In this document: positions 1 to 11,561 of the stretch, in pieces
Position numbering within the stretch: the stretch's first letter is position 1
Layout: every line of letters starts with the position of its first letter
Assembly: GCA_030142905.1 (NCBI GenBank)
Contig: JASJOG010000219.1
Span: 1-64,000, forward strand
DNA from: Heliopora coerulea
Lineage: Eukaryota; Cnidaria; Anthozoa; Scleralcyonacea; Helioporidae
Reading direction: 5' to 3'
Length of the DNA: 64,000 nucleotides
The notes under the pieces: model-generated
Told to the model about the DNA's origin: nothing
What the model saw: the letters and a program-made list of their open reading frames with translations, nothing else
Databases searched by the model: none
Position numbers and translations under genes: made by a program

Positions 1-373
1 AAGTGTACTTCATTTCCTGTTAGTTCAACAGCTAATAACAACTTGCTGCGTGGCTTTCTGTCAGGAAATTCCCGGATTATAGGTCGAGTCAACATGCGTG
101 AGCAGAAAATGGTGCACCCGCTTACCCAAACCTCGTCATATCTCGCTATTCTGAAAAATTAGCTGTAATCACCGCCGTTTAATGACCGACTTTACTAATT
201 CTGTTGAGTCATCCACTGGTTGCCATGTTATCTACGTCAACAACGTTTAGACCATAAATGATCTGTTAATCCATCAAATGTGAAATTAGGGCAGGAAAGA
301 TTGATTAGATACTAAATACGAAGAAGAATCATAATCATCTCTTGACTGTAAGGGGACAACCAAGATTCTAAAT
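1..373. other. AT-rich flank, no gene seen
   Basis: Left of the duplicated block. I see no open frame, RNA motif or repeat end here. The similarity with the 34-kb copy starts only at about position 374. Confidence 0.5.
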
Positions 374-455
374 GAAGACGATTGCTTCGTCGCTTTGGCA
401 CTTTAAAATCAATGAAAAATAGACAATTTTTTGCATACTGTGATACAGAAACAAA

Positions 456-555
456 ATGAGGTCATCAGTCATGTTTATGTCTGTATACTATTCTAAAGGA
501 ATGCGTGAAGAAAATGATGAACAAAGAGGTGGAAGTTCAACATCAGCTAGCACAG
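456..555 (+). CDS. gene A leader exon 1 (candidate)
   Basis: The frame opens with ATG at 456 and runs 33 codons plus one base to a good donor (ACAG|GTGAGA), so the intron is phase 1. The end of the peptide is rich in Gly, Ser and Thr (GGSSTSASTG). The same exon with the same donor is present in copy B at 34116-34200. There an early stop removes the first ATG, but the downstream in-frame Met at the MFMSVYYSK stretch is kept. No domain or clear signal peptide is visible. Retention of frame and splice site in both copies supports a real coding exon; the exact start codon is uncertain. It could splice to the microexon at 1797. Confidence 0.5.
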
Positions 556-725
556 GTGAGAAAATGTGTACTACAGGTGATATCACAAATATAATTCAAT
601 GTTTGTTTGAAAACATCAGTAATGTACTTCAATATTGATAGTTTGCTGAAAAGAAGTATTTTGTGAATTTTGCAAAGAAAATGATAATCTTGGCATTTAA
701 TTTTCCGGGTGAAAAGTGCAATTGC

Positions 726-1066
726 AATATAAAGATGAGAGCCCAGCTTAGAATTCTGAAATTTATCACCATAGTAAAGGAGGTAAGTCGAAAAGTTTCA
801 AAACATGTTTACTAACGTTTCGTTGCGGCGTGTAACATCTTCATAGTATAGATTTACTAAGCTGAGAAAAAACTATATATATGGATCTATAATTACATAC
901 TTCATATAATTACATACATATATAATTTTTCTCACCTTTGTAAATCTATGCTCTGAAGATGTTGCACGCCGCAACGAAACGTTAGTAAACATGTTTTAAA
1001 ACTTTTCGATTTCCTTTACTATGGCGATACGTTTAAGAATTCTGTGCTGGGCTCTTATCTTTATAT
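726..1066. repeat. inverted repeat with hammerhead motifs (intron 1, copy A)
   Basis: Two arms of roughly 145 bases (about 726-872 and 918-1066) face each other across an AT-rich centre. Each arm carries the motif series ACGTTTCGTTGC or its complement, i.e. a hammerhead core plus flanks like those at 29.1 kb. It lies between leader exons 1 and 2. It looks like two opposed Penelope-like element ends. The same structure is at 34371-34715 in copy B. Confidence 0.75.
950..986 (+). ncRNA. hammerhead ribozyme-like motif
   Basis: Core CTGAAGA (953-959) is followed by a 5-bp stem II (GTTGC/GCAAC, 961-965 and 971-975), GAA (976-978), then A-C-G-T-T. A short stem I pairs GCT (950-952) with AGT (984-986). 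Stem III has only two possible pairs and no loop, so a single copy could not close it and dimer action would be needed. The minus-strand partner near 805-850 has lost the first core C. Activity is untested. Confidence 0.55.
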
Positions 1067-1796
1067 TGCGTTTGCAAAGAAAACTTTAAGTCTTAAGACC
1101 TTTTATGCTTAGACTGAACCTCATTGAACAAGATAAGGAAAATACAAATTGAATTTTTTAAAGATTAATTTATGGTCCAATTTTTGGGGCATCGAAATGC
1201 GGATGGATATACCTGAGACTGTGACCAGGAGAAAGCTATAAACGGAACTCTTGGCCAGAGATTATATAGTTTGTTTGAATTGTTTACGAGTTCATATGCA
1301 ACCGATGATGAATCAAGACCAAGCAAATAATACTAATGCCACAGAAACCATCATGATCATCTAAAGTTTCGGTTTCGACGCTTCAAGGGAATGAATGGTG
1401 TATGTGTGACAGTTTAAAGGTGTTTCTCATAGTTTTCTCTTGTTTTGATACTGCTTTCAATCTGAAAACCAGCTAGATTGTGAATTTTGCAATTGTCTAT
1501 TGTGACTAAAATTGGAACTTTGTTTGCTGAAGATTTCCATGCTAAAAAACGAAGCAATGATCTTCTTACACTGTAATTGAAATCCCTTGAAATTTTCCAA
1601 TATTCAAAAATTCGAAAGAATAAGGTTGATAGGATTCATAATTGCTTGAAAATACAAATTGGTAGCCTTGGTCATACTGGTTAAAGAGTGACTGTCATTA
1701 TGAAAAATGATTAGCAAGAAACTAGGTGGCATGAAATAAGAAGTGGCAAACTGACACAATTCACTTGGATTGAATAGCTTTTTATTGTAATTACAG
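1067..1796. other. intron-like sequence, copy A
   Basis: Collinear with copy B (34716-35444). No conserved frame. It ends in a normal acceptor (TTACAG at 1791-1796). Confidence 0.5.
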
Positions 1797-1859
1797 CACA
1801 AAAACCAGACAGTGATTTGAGGTTGGATAGCCCAGATGGACCTACCTCTGTTAACTCAG
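1797..1859 (+). CDS. gene A linker microexon 2
   Basis: A 63-base exon between a TTACAG acceptor and a CAG|GTAAGA donor. It is phase 1 on both sides, so it adds 21 residues without changing frame. The peptide is polar and proline-rich (core DSPDGPTSVNS). Copy B keeps an exon of identical length, phase and splice sites at 35445-35507, with several amino-acid differences but no stop or indel. That is strong evidence that it is spliced as coding sequence. Exon 1's last base G plus CA gives Ala at the junction. No known domain; most likely a flexible linker. Confidence 0.6.
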
Positions 1860-3194
1860 GTAAGAAAATGTATCCTACATAACGAGTGCTCTATAAATCA
1901 TCACAAAAAAAACAGTCTTAATGCCCGTTTGCTTGGCACAACTGTCGTATATTATAGTTCGTTTTAATGCGGACGAGTTGCTCTAAGTTGTTTCGGAAGG
2001 CATTGTAATATTACCTCCGAAACGAATGGAAGAATTGTACCCTTGTGACAACTTTATATAAGCTAAATAGTGGTAAGCAAGCGAGTTAGATCAAATCAGG
2101 AGAGGTAGCCAAAAACACACTGTATTCAGCAAGGCGTGCGCTCTCCTAATGAATTCATCCTCTAGACCATGACCAAAGGTCTGAGAAGGCTTGGATAGTA
2201 ATCTCGATATCGTGGGTCCCACTGTTAACAAGATGACTGTTGGGACAAAATCTCGTTTTGTGTTTGTATGTTTATACATTAATGAATTAAATTCCACAAA
2301 TTTCCAGGTTTCGTACATTGCGATAATTGAAAAAAATAAGAACATTTGGAATATCAAAGTAAGTTTTTAAATGTATAGTTCACGAAGTGTTTCGGTTTTA
2401 TCATCAGGAGAAATTCATAGGATACTAGATAGACCTTACCGCAATGAAATAAGGAGATAAATTGGCATAGTATCATTAAAATGTTAAGATGGCCGCAATT
2501 GGACTTTTACATTTCTAAGGTTTTCTGGGAGAACATGCGGCACACCTTTTTTACGAAGTCCCCTTTTCGACTCAAATCCACTTCGGCCATGAAATCTTGA
2601 TTGTCACCTAACTGTTAATTGAAAATCAGTTGGGGTATCCACTGAGATATTTTAGGAGTCCTGGAAGACGGTAGTGTGATAACGATCCTTCTGCTATTTT
2701 TTTCAGTTTTCTGAATTAGTAAATATCGTATTCATTTTCTCTCTTTGGGGTCAGATAATTCCTAAACAATTGTCCTTGCAACTCATTGTGTCAATTATTG
2801 TAAGTTCTTTTAAAAAAATTCACTTGTGGTTTGGCTTTTTTATGAAAAGTTCAAATGTATTGCTTATAATAGCTAGGGTAAAACATTGCAAAATCAGAAT
2901 GAGTTAATTCACCAAGTTATCAAGCTGTCTTCCAGTTTGTCATGTCCACAATTTTCTGCAACACAGCTGTAGTGTCTAAACACCCTGTACAGCTGTGATG
3001 GTTGAAATTCACCTTCTAACTCCAGGTTTGCATAGGTAAATACAGGGTTATACACCTTAAAAATAACATGCTTCCCAATAATAACTGAATTATAATTGTA
3101 TAGTACTCTTCAAACACACACCCCAGCACCCACAGGTGATTTTCGTTTCCTGATACCTGGTTTAGTTTACAGCAACACTATTGCAAGTGCTGTA
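1860..3194. other. intron-like sequence, copy A
   Basis: Collinear with copy B. Short frames here are not conserved between the copies. It leads into the 3' end of a minus-strand LINE. Confidence 0.5.
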
Positions 3195-5575
3195 AAGCTT
3201 TGAAAGTAGTAGTAATAGTAGCAAAATCGTTTACTAAAAATTCCATATCTTGCAGTCAAAGACTGAATTGCATATGTGGTTAAATTACAAAACTTAAACT
3301 TTATATACAACTTTTGCATGTAATAACTATTGGAATAGTGAATAATAAAAGACTTCCGATAACAATCGGTACGACAGTTGGAGTCATTGAAATTTCTACT
3401 TCTCCATAATTGAGAAGAGTATGAGCTGTTTAGTGGAGGTAGAAGATCTCCAAGTTTATGATCTTTAAATTTTAAAATCTCATTAAATAGTTTAAGGGAT
3501 ATAGTCTCCCGTCTGGCATAAAGTTCGCTAACGCCAGTTTCCTCCATTGCCTCCTTATAATTGAGGCCTGGGTAAATGTTTACGGCTCGTCTCTGTATCC
3601 GTTCCATGTCTTTGGATAGATATTTAGGAAATACCTGTGCAACAGTTTGCATGCGTACTCCAGCACCGATTTAATTACACTACTATAAAAACATACTAAA
3701 TCTTTCGTGTTAACGTCCACATGGTTCAGTTATCTAAGAAGGTACAGACGTTTGGCAGCCTTGTTGGTAATGGTATCTATATGATCTTTCCACTTCAAGT
3801 AATTTCTGACTATAACTCCCAAGACTTTAGCGGAGGATATCCTCTCAAGTGGTTTGGCATCAAAACCAACCGGATTAAAGGGTGCTGAGGATTTCTTAAA
3901 ACAAGTAACTAACTCCTTGCACTTAATTGGATTAAGTTGGAAATGATTTTCTAGTGACCAGCTAGAAATATGGTCAATAGGTATTTGTAAATGACTTTCA
4001 GTCGAGGTCAGGACCATTTCGGAGATAGAGGTATCGTCATCGATCTTCAACATAGGGAATAACTCATTTGGCGACATAAGGTCGTTTATCATAACTATAA
4101 ACAGCCCCGGCCTCACCTTGTTCCTTGACGTACCGCAGCGAAAACATTTAGCCAACTGGAAAAACAATCACCATTTAGTTTGACCCTCTGCTGCCTATCT
4201 CTCAGAAAGTTGATAATCCTGTTGGCAATGTTAGGTTTAACCCCAAGTCTAAACAGTTTGGCAATCAATAAGTGATGGTCCACAAAGTCGAAGGCTTCCC
4301 TAAAATCAAAGGAAGGCAATTCGTACAGTCGAACCAATGGCGTCTGTAACACATAACCAATGATGGAACATTAATATCAGAGCTTATGTAGTTGATGAAC
4401 CTAGAATAAAACAAAATTTACCCTATTCAATAGAAAATAGTATAGTTGTTTTAAGGTCTCTTTCGATTATTATGCTTTCAGCTATTTTCGATAAGGTAGA
4501 CGTTAAGGAAATCGGTCTAAGGTCTTTATTGAAGTCGCTAACTGTAGTTACCTTGGGTATTGGGGAAGATATCTGCCAGTTTCCAGACACGAGGGACTTT
4601 ATATTCATGGAAGGAGCTATTCAGAGCTATCGGTAATCTGAAAAGCTAGGACGCATGTATATTCTCTCAATACACAAAACGGAAGATCGTCCGGACCTCA
4701 AGGACGTGATTTACTCACCGCCGTCAGCTTCGACACAACACATTCCGTGACATTAATTACTGTATCATCCTCTCTGGCCACTCATACAAACCCAGACAGA
4801 GATAAATAATCCTGCATTGTGCTGACAAAGGCTTCGTTGCTCTTTTCGCAAAACACACTGTTCTCATAGGCTAATTCTGGACGGAGAACGGTTTTCAGGC
4901 CATGCCAGATGCCTATGTAGTGCCACACCTGTTTGACCTCTTTCCACCAGTCACGGGCTTTCATATCACGTAGACCGCTGACTTTATTCTGCTAATAAAC
5001 CTAGCGAAAAGGCTTCCTTTCGCGGTTGACTTTGTTCCGCAGGATCTTTAACCATGTCCCATTCCCTGTTGCAAAGATCCTTTGATGACGGATAACAAGT
5101 GATTTGAATTGACTACACATCCAGGGGCGACTAGTCTCATTAACTCTAAAAGAGTTTTCTGGCATTATAGTGTCTAAGCCGTAGTTGACGATCTTAGTTT
5201 GAGTATTCAGCTTGTCACCACAGGACTGATCAGGGGAGAACAAGTCATATCACGGGACCTGAAGTAGAAAACGACCAACACATGATACTTTACAGGGCCG
5301 TTTGTCCCAAACTTTGATGATCTTTGACTGAGATTTACCCAGCTTCTGGCGAATATTGGGGCACATGATCTCAAAGGCCAAATGGGGATGCACTAACAGA
5401 CGATGAATAATATTCTATCAAGTTAGTAAAAGTTTGGTCAAGGGTATTCGCCCCTCTGGTGGGAAAGTTGACTGTTGACTTGAATAGGAACAGTTTAACA
5501 ACAGACCTTAAGCCAAACTTGTTGAAGTAACCCGCTAGAATCACGCCACTGTTTGGAAAAGATTATTCGATCTTA
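3195..5575 (-). mobile_element. decayed CR1-like LINE (endonuclease + reverse transcriptase)
   Basis: Minus-strand frames read in order from the high coordinate. About 5575-5270 resembles the end of an APE-type endonuclease (FPTRGANTLDQTFTNL). 5243-4113 holds linker and RT fingers (FDFREAFDFVDHHLL, then AVRQGTR). 4167-3730 holds the RT palm (LKIDDDTSISEM, an altered A-D-D box) and thumb, and 3652-3167 the C-terminus. Several frameshifts and stops make it dead. The 3' end is a short TAC-rich tail near 3195. Copy B has the same element from about 36795, without the endonuclease part. Assignment to the CR1/L2/Jockey group comes from motif style only. Confidence 0.85.
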
Positions 5576-6604
5576 CTCTAACGTAGTCCGAATACACTCT
5601 CGGTCAGGACAGAACTGGCAAGAATTGTTCTGAGCTCTATAAGACAATTTGGATCTCCAGCACAGGTAAAGAAAATGTGTTCTTTTCAAACTTGTTTCAT
5701 AGCTTGGAACGGATATTTCTCAAAAAAAGAGGATGGATGGCTTAAATGAAATTTTGCGACAGGGACTCTTTTGACATTTATGTCTGACGTGCTTGTGATG
5801 TCATGGGTATACCATCCCGGTGCAACTAATTTGAATTTTTCGTCTGTTTGAAGCCCCGTCCACACGTATACGTTTTAGTTTCAAAACGGAGATTAGAAAG
5901 AAAAGAAAAAAAATTCAAAACCTGTTTATGGCATTTAAGGTGGAAAATGATGCATTCCGGTATTCATCAACAGTTGGTTACGTGGAAGGCATTAGCCATG
6001 GGTTTAATATCAACCAAGCTAGCTAGGATGAAATTTCAAAGACTTAGACGGTACTCAAAAATTTCGAAATTTTATGACAGGAATACTTTTTTACGGAATT
6101 TTTCACCAGAGCAGGATGACATTTCAGCCAGGAATGAGAAGCTATGTTTCACGGCCAGTTGAACGTTTGCTTGGTTTTGATAGAACGTTAAGGAAAACAA
6201 AGACCACCAGGTTATCTCCAACACGAAGCCACTTCGACTACAATAACTTCAGTTGTGCGGTTTGCCAATGTCGTCAAAACCTGACAAGTTAAAGTCCTGA
6301 TTAACCGTACAAGTCAAAAAGCCCAATACCGACCAAAAACATTTCCTTATACACACTAACTTCAGCTAAATTTTTGAAATTTCTTCTTGTTAGTTTTATA
6401 TGCCAGTTATGCACCTTTTTTGACTTCTAGAACAATTTTGATATGTCGACAAAGCCAGGTTCCTTAAGGGACCCTTTTTCCAACTAAAAGAATGCCTCTT
6501 TTTACTCATTTGACGTCCAAAAGTATTCCTTGTGAATTGCACGAAAAATATATCCGAGCCTAAGATAATGGTAGAAAATGACCATTCAAAAAGCTGAGCT
6601 TGGA
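5576..6604. other. copy A-specific sequence, no clear gene
   Basis: Absent from copy B. It holds a donor-like site at 5665/5666 after SSTG-like codons and a stretch at about 6155-6230 that resembles 6945-7000 (shared word GAACGTTAAGGAAAAC-like), suggesting a small internal duplication next to the death-domain exon. I cannot define a gene. Confidence 0.4.
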
Positions 6605-6935
6605 ACTATTCAAAATGTGAACAGTATACAAAAGTCTAAAGTTGTGAACGAGATTTAAGTGAATTCAAGAAGTTGATTTTGGTTTATAACACGGAATATA
6701 ATACATTATAGTATATATCAAGGGGGTGGTTTCGAGGAAGGAATTAGTCCGGGCTCAAATGTCATCTTGGTTAACCGAGATAAAACTTAAAGTTTGAGGC
6801 CGGGTTGAAATTTTCGCCGCGTAATGGTAATTAAATTTTTAAAAAGATTTTTCAGAGTAGATCAGGCAAATATATGAGTCCTGTTTGAAATTTTCCGTAT
6901 ATAATCAGCCGCTGAATAAGAAAACATCTTGGTTA
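6605..6935. repeat. segmental duplication, copy A, distal block
   Basis: Aligns with about 38800-39120. Shared words include GATAAAACTTAAAGTTTGAG and GCCGCGTAATGGTAA. It lies directly upstream of a death-domain exon in both copies. Confidence 0.8.
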
Positions 6936-6968
6936 TATACAGTTGAACCTCTTGCTTGATTTCGATAG

Positions 6969-7159
6969 AGCGTCAAGGAAAACGGCTACCAGATCGTTCC
7001 CAACAAGAAGAAATTGTTCCACTAGCAAGGAGAATTCCCAGGATATGGGAGGATTTAGCCAGTCTTACAAAGCTGTTTGAGACTTATGAGATTGAGGATA
7101 TCAGTCACTCTCGGTGTGGTGAGAATGAAAGTCAGAAAGCCGGTACAATGTTTACCTAA
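6969..7159 (+). pseudogene. truncated death-domain exon, gene A
   Basis: After a possible phase-1 acceptor (GATAG at 6964-6968) the frame encodes EEIVPLARRIPRIWEDLAS, then an FETYEIEDI helix and ENESQKAGTM. This matches the first half of a death domain and lines up with the intact copy at 39210-39484 (IGHNWRQVAL, HEIDKIFYSR, DETSKALDML). The frame stops at 7157-7159, immediately before a forward LINE tail, so helices 4-6 are missing. Upstream it has a basic stretch absent from copy B. Either the exon was broken by the LINE insertion or it is an old paralogue that decayed. Death-domain identity is by pattern, not by search. Confidence 0.5.
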
Positions 7160-7165
7160 TGGCCT

Positions 7166-7309
7166 CTCCCCTTTGACCTGTCTGGCTTGGGTGACCTTAC
7201 CAGGAGCATTTGCTCCCGCCAGCCTAGCTCTCAGGATCGTTGAGACATGCAAGGCCCCTCCACCACGACACAGTGGTAGCCCTGGGGAGGATTATTATTA
7301 TTATTATTC
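7166..7309 (+). mobile_element. LINE 3' tail ending in (ATT)n
   Basis: A GC-richer stretch with CCTTACCAGGAGCATTTGCT and CCACCACGAC ends in GGAGG followed by (ATT)n, the layout of a LINE 3' untranslated end with a simple-repeat tail. It abuts the truncated death-domain exon. Confidence 0.55.
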
Positions 7310-9800
7310 TGCTCAAACTCAGACAGGTCTTTTGTCGTCAAAATTAACATGCAATAGCGGGTCATAACAAATGACCAAGGGTCCTGCAGTTCATACTCCT
7401 TACTACATTTGTAGTACCCTTCTCAAAATTCGGGCTGTTCCCAAGAGTGTAGTCTTTTGCAATAACTCAGCTCGAATTTCCACACCAATCTTTGAGATCC
7501 AGTTTTGCATCTTCTTTGTTACCACACCAAGGGCTCCAACAATAATTGGAATAACCTCCACTTTGTTCATTTCCCATATTCGCATTATTTCAAATTTCAG
7601 TGGCTGAAAATTATCTACCTTCTCGTCCTCCTTCTCCGTAACCCTGTCATCTTCTGGTACTGCTATGTCAATCAAGAGGCAGTGTTTTCTTTCTTTATCT
7701 ACCAGTGTCAGATCTGGTCTTCTTGCTATGATATTCTCATCACATTGGATACTGAAGTCCCAAAGGAGTTTTCCTTTTGCATTTTCCAGCACTGCCTTAG
7801 GCTTATGCTCGTACCATTTCTCAGGTCTCTCAATCCCAAACTTCGCACACAATTCCCTATGTACAACGCGTGCAACAGTATCTTGCCTCCGCTTGTACTC
7901 CTTCTGCACCAAAATAGTACATGCAATAATTATGTGGATCACAGTTTCCTCTTTTGCACCACACAATCTGCACAATGGAGAATCTCACGTGTGGTCAATA
8001 TTAAATTTCACATACTTAGTGCGTAATGCTTGTTCTTGGGCTCCACAGATCAAGGCCTCTGTTCCAATTGTCAAATCTGATTTCTTCATCCAGGGCCATG
8101 TGTCTTCTTTGTCAATCCTATCTCTGTGTTGCTCTTTTTCCATATCCCACACAAATTGACCATGCATTCTTTTCTCTCTCCATACTCTCATCTTGTCTTC
8201 TTTGAGGTTTTGTTTGAATTCTTCTTTACTCTTGTAATTTTCTGTATCTGTTATCCCTACTTGTCTCACTCCATTCAAAACCCGTTCTTCACTGTTTTTT
8301 TATATACCATCCTAGTCCATTTTCCTCGCTTCTTTTGTAATTCGCGCATCCAATAAGTCCCCTCCCTCCTTTGTTTCTTGGTATATACAGTCTATCTACA
8401 TCAATGTTCAGAAAAAATGCTCCAGCCATCTTCATTTTCTTCCTGGTTTTCCTGTCCAATTCTTCGACCTCATCCTGTGTCCACTTCAGTATACCCGCTC
8501 CATATCGTAAGACTGTAAAAGCCCATGTATTTATAGCAGTGATTTTGTTTCTGCCACTCAATTTTGTGTCTAAAACCAGCCCCAGTCTCCTGTAATACTC
8601 AGTTGTAAATGCTTTCTTCATTTCAACATTCTTAAATTTGTCCATCTCCAAAATCCCGAGGTATTTGTAGCCATTCTCTTCTATGTTCTTCATCACCTGT
8701 CCATCAGGGAGCTCTATCCCATCAGTTGTAATCGCCTTGCCTCTTTTCGTCACCAATACGTCACACTTCCTAATGCCAAACTCCATACCTATATCACTAC
8801 TAAAGAGATACACTGTATTCACCAGTGAATCAATTGATTGTGGTTCTTGTCAAACAGCTTGAAATCATCCATGAAAAAGCAAATGGTTGGTTTTCAGTTG
8901 TCTCTCACACCATTCGTATCCCATTCCAGTTTTTCTCAGCAGTAGTGAAAGCGGGTATTATGCATAAGACAAAAAGAAGAGGTGAAAGACTACCTCCTTG
9001 AAAAATTCCCCTTTTTATATTCACCTATCCTAGCACTGTCCCTGCAGAGCTTAGTTGTGTTTTCCATATTGCTATACTTCTTTTTATGAATTCGGTTACA
9101 TTCCAAATATACTCATGCACTCCAATATCCAACTGTGGGGTACAAGGTCATACGAATTCCGATAATCCACCTACGCCATAGCCAAGTTCTTGTGTCCCCT
9201 CTTACAGTCTCGAAGTATTGCCTTATCTATCAGCAAATGATCCTTTTTGCCTCTGCTCCTCCGTCTGCATTCCTCAAGTTCTTCTGGCAGTATGTTTTCA
9301 GTGTCCATAAATGTGTACATACTCTCAGCTATAATCCTTGTCATTAATTTCTACATAAGTAGTAGACATGATATTGGCCCAAAGTTGTCCACGGCATTCC
9401 CTTTTGCCTGGTCCTTCAAGCATAGAACAGTCCTTCCATAAGTCATCCAACTTAGTATTGGTTTCCCACTATTTAATATATCATTAAGTTCAAAACTGAT
9501 ATTTTACCGTGAAGAGATGTAAAGCTTTTTAACCAATACCCTTGAACACCATCTGGCCCAGCCCCCTTCCAATTTTGTACTTTAGGACCCTTGATGCTAA
9601 CCATTTCCTCTATAATCACAACTGGGTTTTGCAAGTGTGTTTTCTTTCCTTTTTGATATCAGTTAACCATTCTACATCAGCCTTCTGCTCCTTCTCCACA
9701 CTCCTAATGTCTCCCTAAAATTTCTTATATTCTTCCGCATCTGGAAATAAACCCTGTTGCCAAAAATCACTATTAAGTTCTTGGTAGAATTTTTTCAGGT
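7310..9800 (-). mobile_element. LINE with restriction-like endonuclease (R2/NeSL-type), decayed
   Basis: The minus-strand frame at 7975-7403 encodes a C-terminal CCHC-like knuckle (MCRLCGAKEETVIHIIIAC), then RRPDLTLVDKERKHCLLIDI, the R-P-D...D layout of the restriction-like endonuclease of R2-superfamily LINEs, and ends with TALLGTARILRRVL-like residues. 8822-8289 encodes the RT thumb and linker (RRLGLVLDTKLSGRNKI). Upstream, in broken frames, are an F-M-D-D active site near 8870 and GIFQGGSLSPLLFVL near 9000, where the usual D after QG is G. Many frameshifts. No target-site duplication was found. Confidence 0.8.
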
Positions 9801-9844
9801 CTTTCCTGAACGTCCGATTTTGTCTGCATTAAGATATTATCTGG

Positions 9845-10069
9845 TCATACAACTGTTTCGACTGTCAGTCTTTGCTTTAGCTCTTCTGAAACAACATCCA
9901 ATCCCTTCGTCACAATTTTGTATCTTCGGTCTAGTTCTTTACATGGCCACATCCCTTGTCTTTCAACATCACCACAACTCTTCCCTGACACCATCACCTT
10001 TGTTTTACCAATGTTCATCCTCAACCCTTTCGCCTTAGTGAAATTAATTTTCATTTGCGAATGTTCCAT
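9845..10069 (-). mobile_element. fragment of another LINE RT (C-terminal side)
   Basis: The minus-strand peptide contains LRMNIGKTKVMVSG and GMWPCKELDRRY. The first is the usual step after the A-D-D box in CR1/L2-like RTs, where MNxxKTKVM precedes a small zinc knuckle. Fragmentary and joined to the flanking restriction-endonuclease LINE. Confidence 0.45.
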
Positions 10070-10275
10070 TTCATATGTGAAATATGTGTCGTAAACCAGG
10101 CTTTCGCATGTGAAATTTTGAACCAGTTCATTTCACACGTGATTTAGGAATTTCATGCATTTCACTTGTAAAAATGCGAGTTCACGTTTCATATATGAAA
10201 TAAACATTTCATTGGTGAGAATGTTCCAATTCCACATGTTTTTCACATGTGAAATGACATGTGAAATTTTCGTGA
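10060..10275. repeat. minisatellite of palindromic TTTCACATGTGAAAT units
   Basis: About nine variants of the self-complementary unit TTTCA(C/T)ATGTGAAAT recur at irregular 15-30 base spacing and end with a clean ACATGTGAAAT pair near 10245-10268. The whole block could fold on itself. No frame. Confidence 0.65.
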
Positions 10276-11384
10276 GGGCCAATATTAATAGAATTGGTCT
10301 TGATCTGATTTTTAAAAAATGTCATTCTTAATATTTAACTAACAAAAAAGAATTTGACACTACCGATACTTGTACGATCATACCAGTACATTGCTTGTAA
10401 AGAATTTATATTAGTGGAAGGAAATTTTCAAGTGTAAGTACCTTATAATTGACCGGTGGCGGGGCTTTCTTCGATTTTAATCCAAATTCATTTTTCTTAT
10501 TTCTTTTACCGTGCTCGACGTAGTTTTCGCATCTCATTTGTCTGATAACGTTATATATTTTGTCGGTCATTCTTCTCTTATAAATGTCTTTTGTTGGCAA
10601 GCGATGTCTTTCAAAAAGAAATCGAATCTAAATTTCCTTGAAGTTTGATTTACCAAGACTCCAACCGACAATGGGAGGCCAGGTGCAAAATATTTATGAA
10701 AAAAACAAACAAAATATTTGCCATACGCAAAACATTGTTTCATAAGGTGGGAAACATATAGTTAAGGAATGTCGCTAAAAGGGCTTTGATTGCAATGGGC
10801 GAGGGAACTGTAGTCGACAAAAAAAGAGCGTGCTTTATTTTTCCTACGCCGAATTACTGATCGATAAAATATGTTTCGTATAGTATAAAAACACAGTTTC
10901 AAAAACCTCTAATAGTACAAAAGGCTAAGAACGAACAAAAGACAAAATCAAAGATTAAATTTGTTGAGCTAGGCGATGAAATTCATGCTGAACTTTGTCA
11001 TTCAATTTAAAAAGTCTCCAACAAAATTACTGACTTGGTAGCATGTTCACAAATAACTAATAAAGTAGACAAAATCAAGATAACAAAGCAGTAACCGAAA
11101 GAACCACTAGTAGAAAAAATTTTTGTAAGCCAATAGCCAATATGAGTAAAAAGAATACAACCATAAATACAGAAAAGCAGCCACAAATCTAATATATTAT
11201 AATAATATATTAAGAATATATTTTTTTTAGAGTGGCAAAAAATATATTTTAATAGTTGTAGGGACAATAACCTGAAGTTCCGCTTGAGTAATCTGTGTGG
11301 GGTTTGAAATTTTGTAAAACTGCAATCTTTCAACAAAAGATAAATTCAACCCTGTATTAGAGAATTTCGTCATGAAGTAAAACA
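10276..11384. other. no gene recognised
   Basis: AT-rich. The hydrophobic minus frame at 11336-11007 has no homology I recognise and reads through an AT tract, so I do not call it. Confidence 0.45.
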
Positions 11385-11561
11385 CAGGGATGGCGGAGCG
11401 GAATTACGAGTGGGGGAGCTTGAGATAAAAATACAGCAATTTGTATGCTTCTCTGGGAAATTGCACAACAAGTGTTTTAAAGCGTAGTTGTTTCAACATT
11501 ACATTTAAAAAAAAGTGGGGGGCTACAACCCCTGCCGCCCCCCCCGGCTCCGCCTTCCCTG
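11385..11561. mobile_element. 177-bp MITE, family 1 copy 1
   Basis: Starts CAGGGATGGCGGAGC and ends with the complement of CAGGGAAGGCGGAGCC. Terminal CAGGG and TIR style are hAT-like. The interior (TGTTTTAAAGCGTAGTTGTT) is shared with the element at 33182-33365, which lies in the opposite orientation. A clear 8-bp target duplication is not preserved. Confidence 0.7.

Larger units (their letters stand above)
374..5060. repeat. segmental duplication, copy A
   Basis: This block is collinear with 34018-38635. Shared landmarks in order are leader exon 1, a hammerhead-bearing inverted repeat, a 63-bp microexon and a decayed minus-strand LINE. Similarity resumes at about 6605-6935 (with 38800-39120) just before the death-domain exon in both copies, so the ancestral unit was a whole gene plus introns. 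Both copies share the old LINE insertion, which therefore predates the duplication. Copy A carries the LINE endonuclease part and extra sequence (5060-6600) that copy B lacks. Confidence 0.85.

Noticed and set aside
5633..5665. A third linker microexon ending SSTG|GTAAAG in copy A
   Set aside because: The donor fits the family, but no acceptor gives an open phase-1 exon and copy B lacks it.
11007..11336. 109-codon hydrophobic minus frame resembling a membrane protein
   Set aside because: AT-rich tract gives Leu/Ile/Tyr codons by chance; no homology, no start context, no neighbour.
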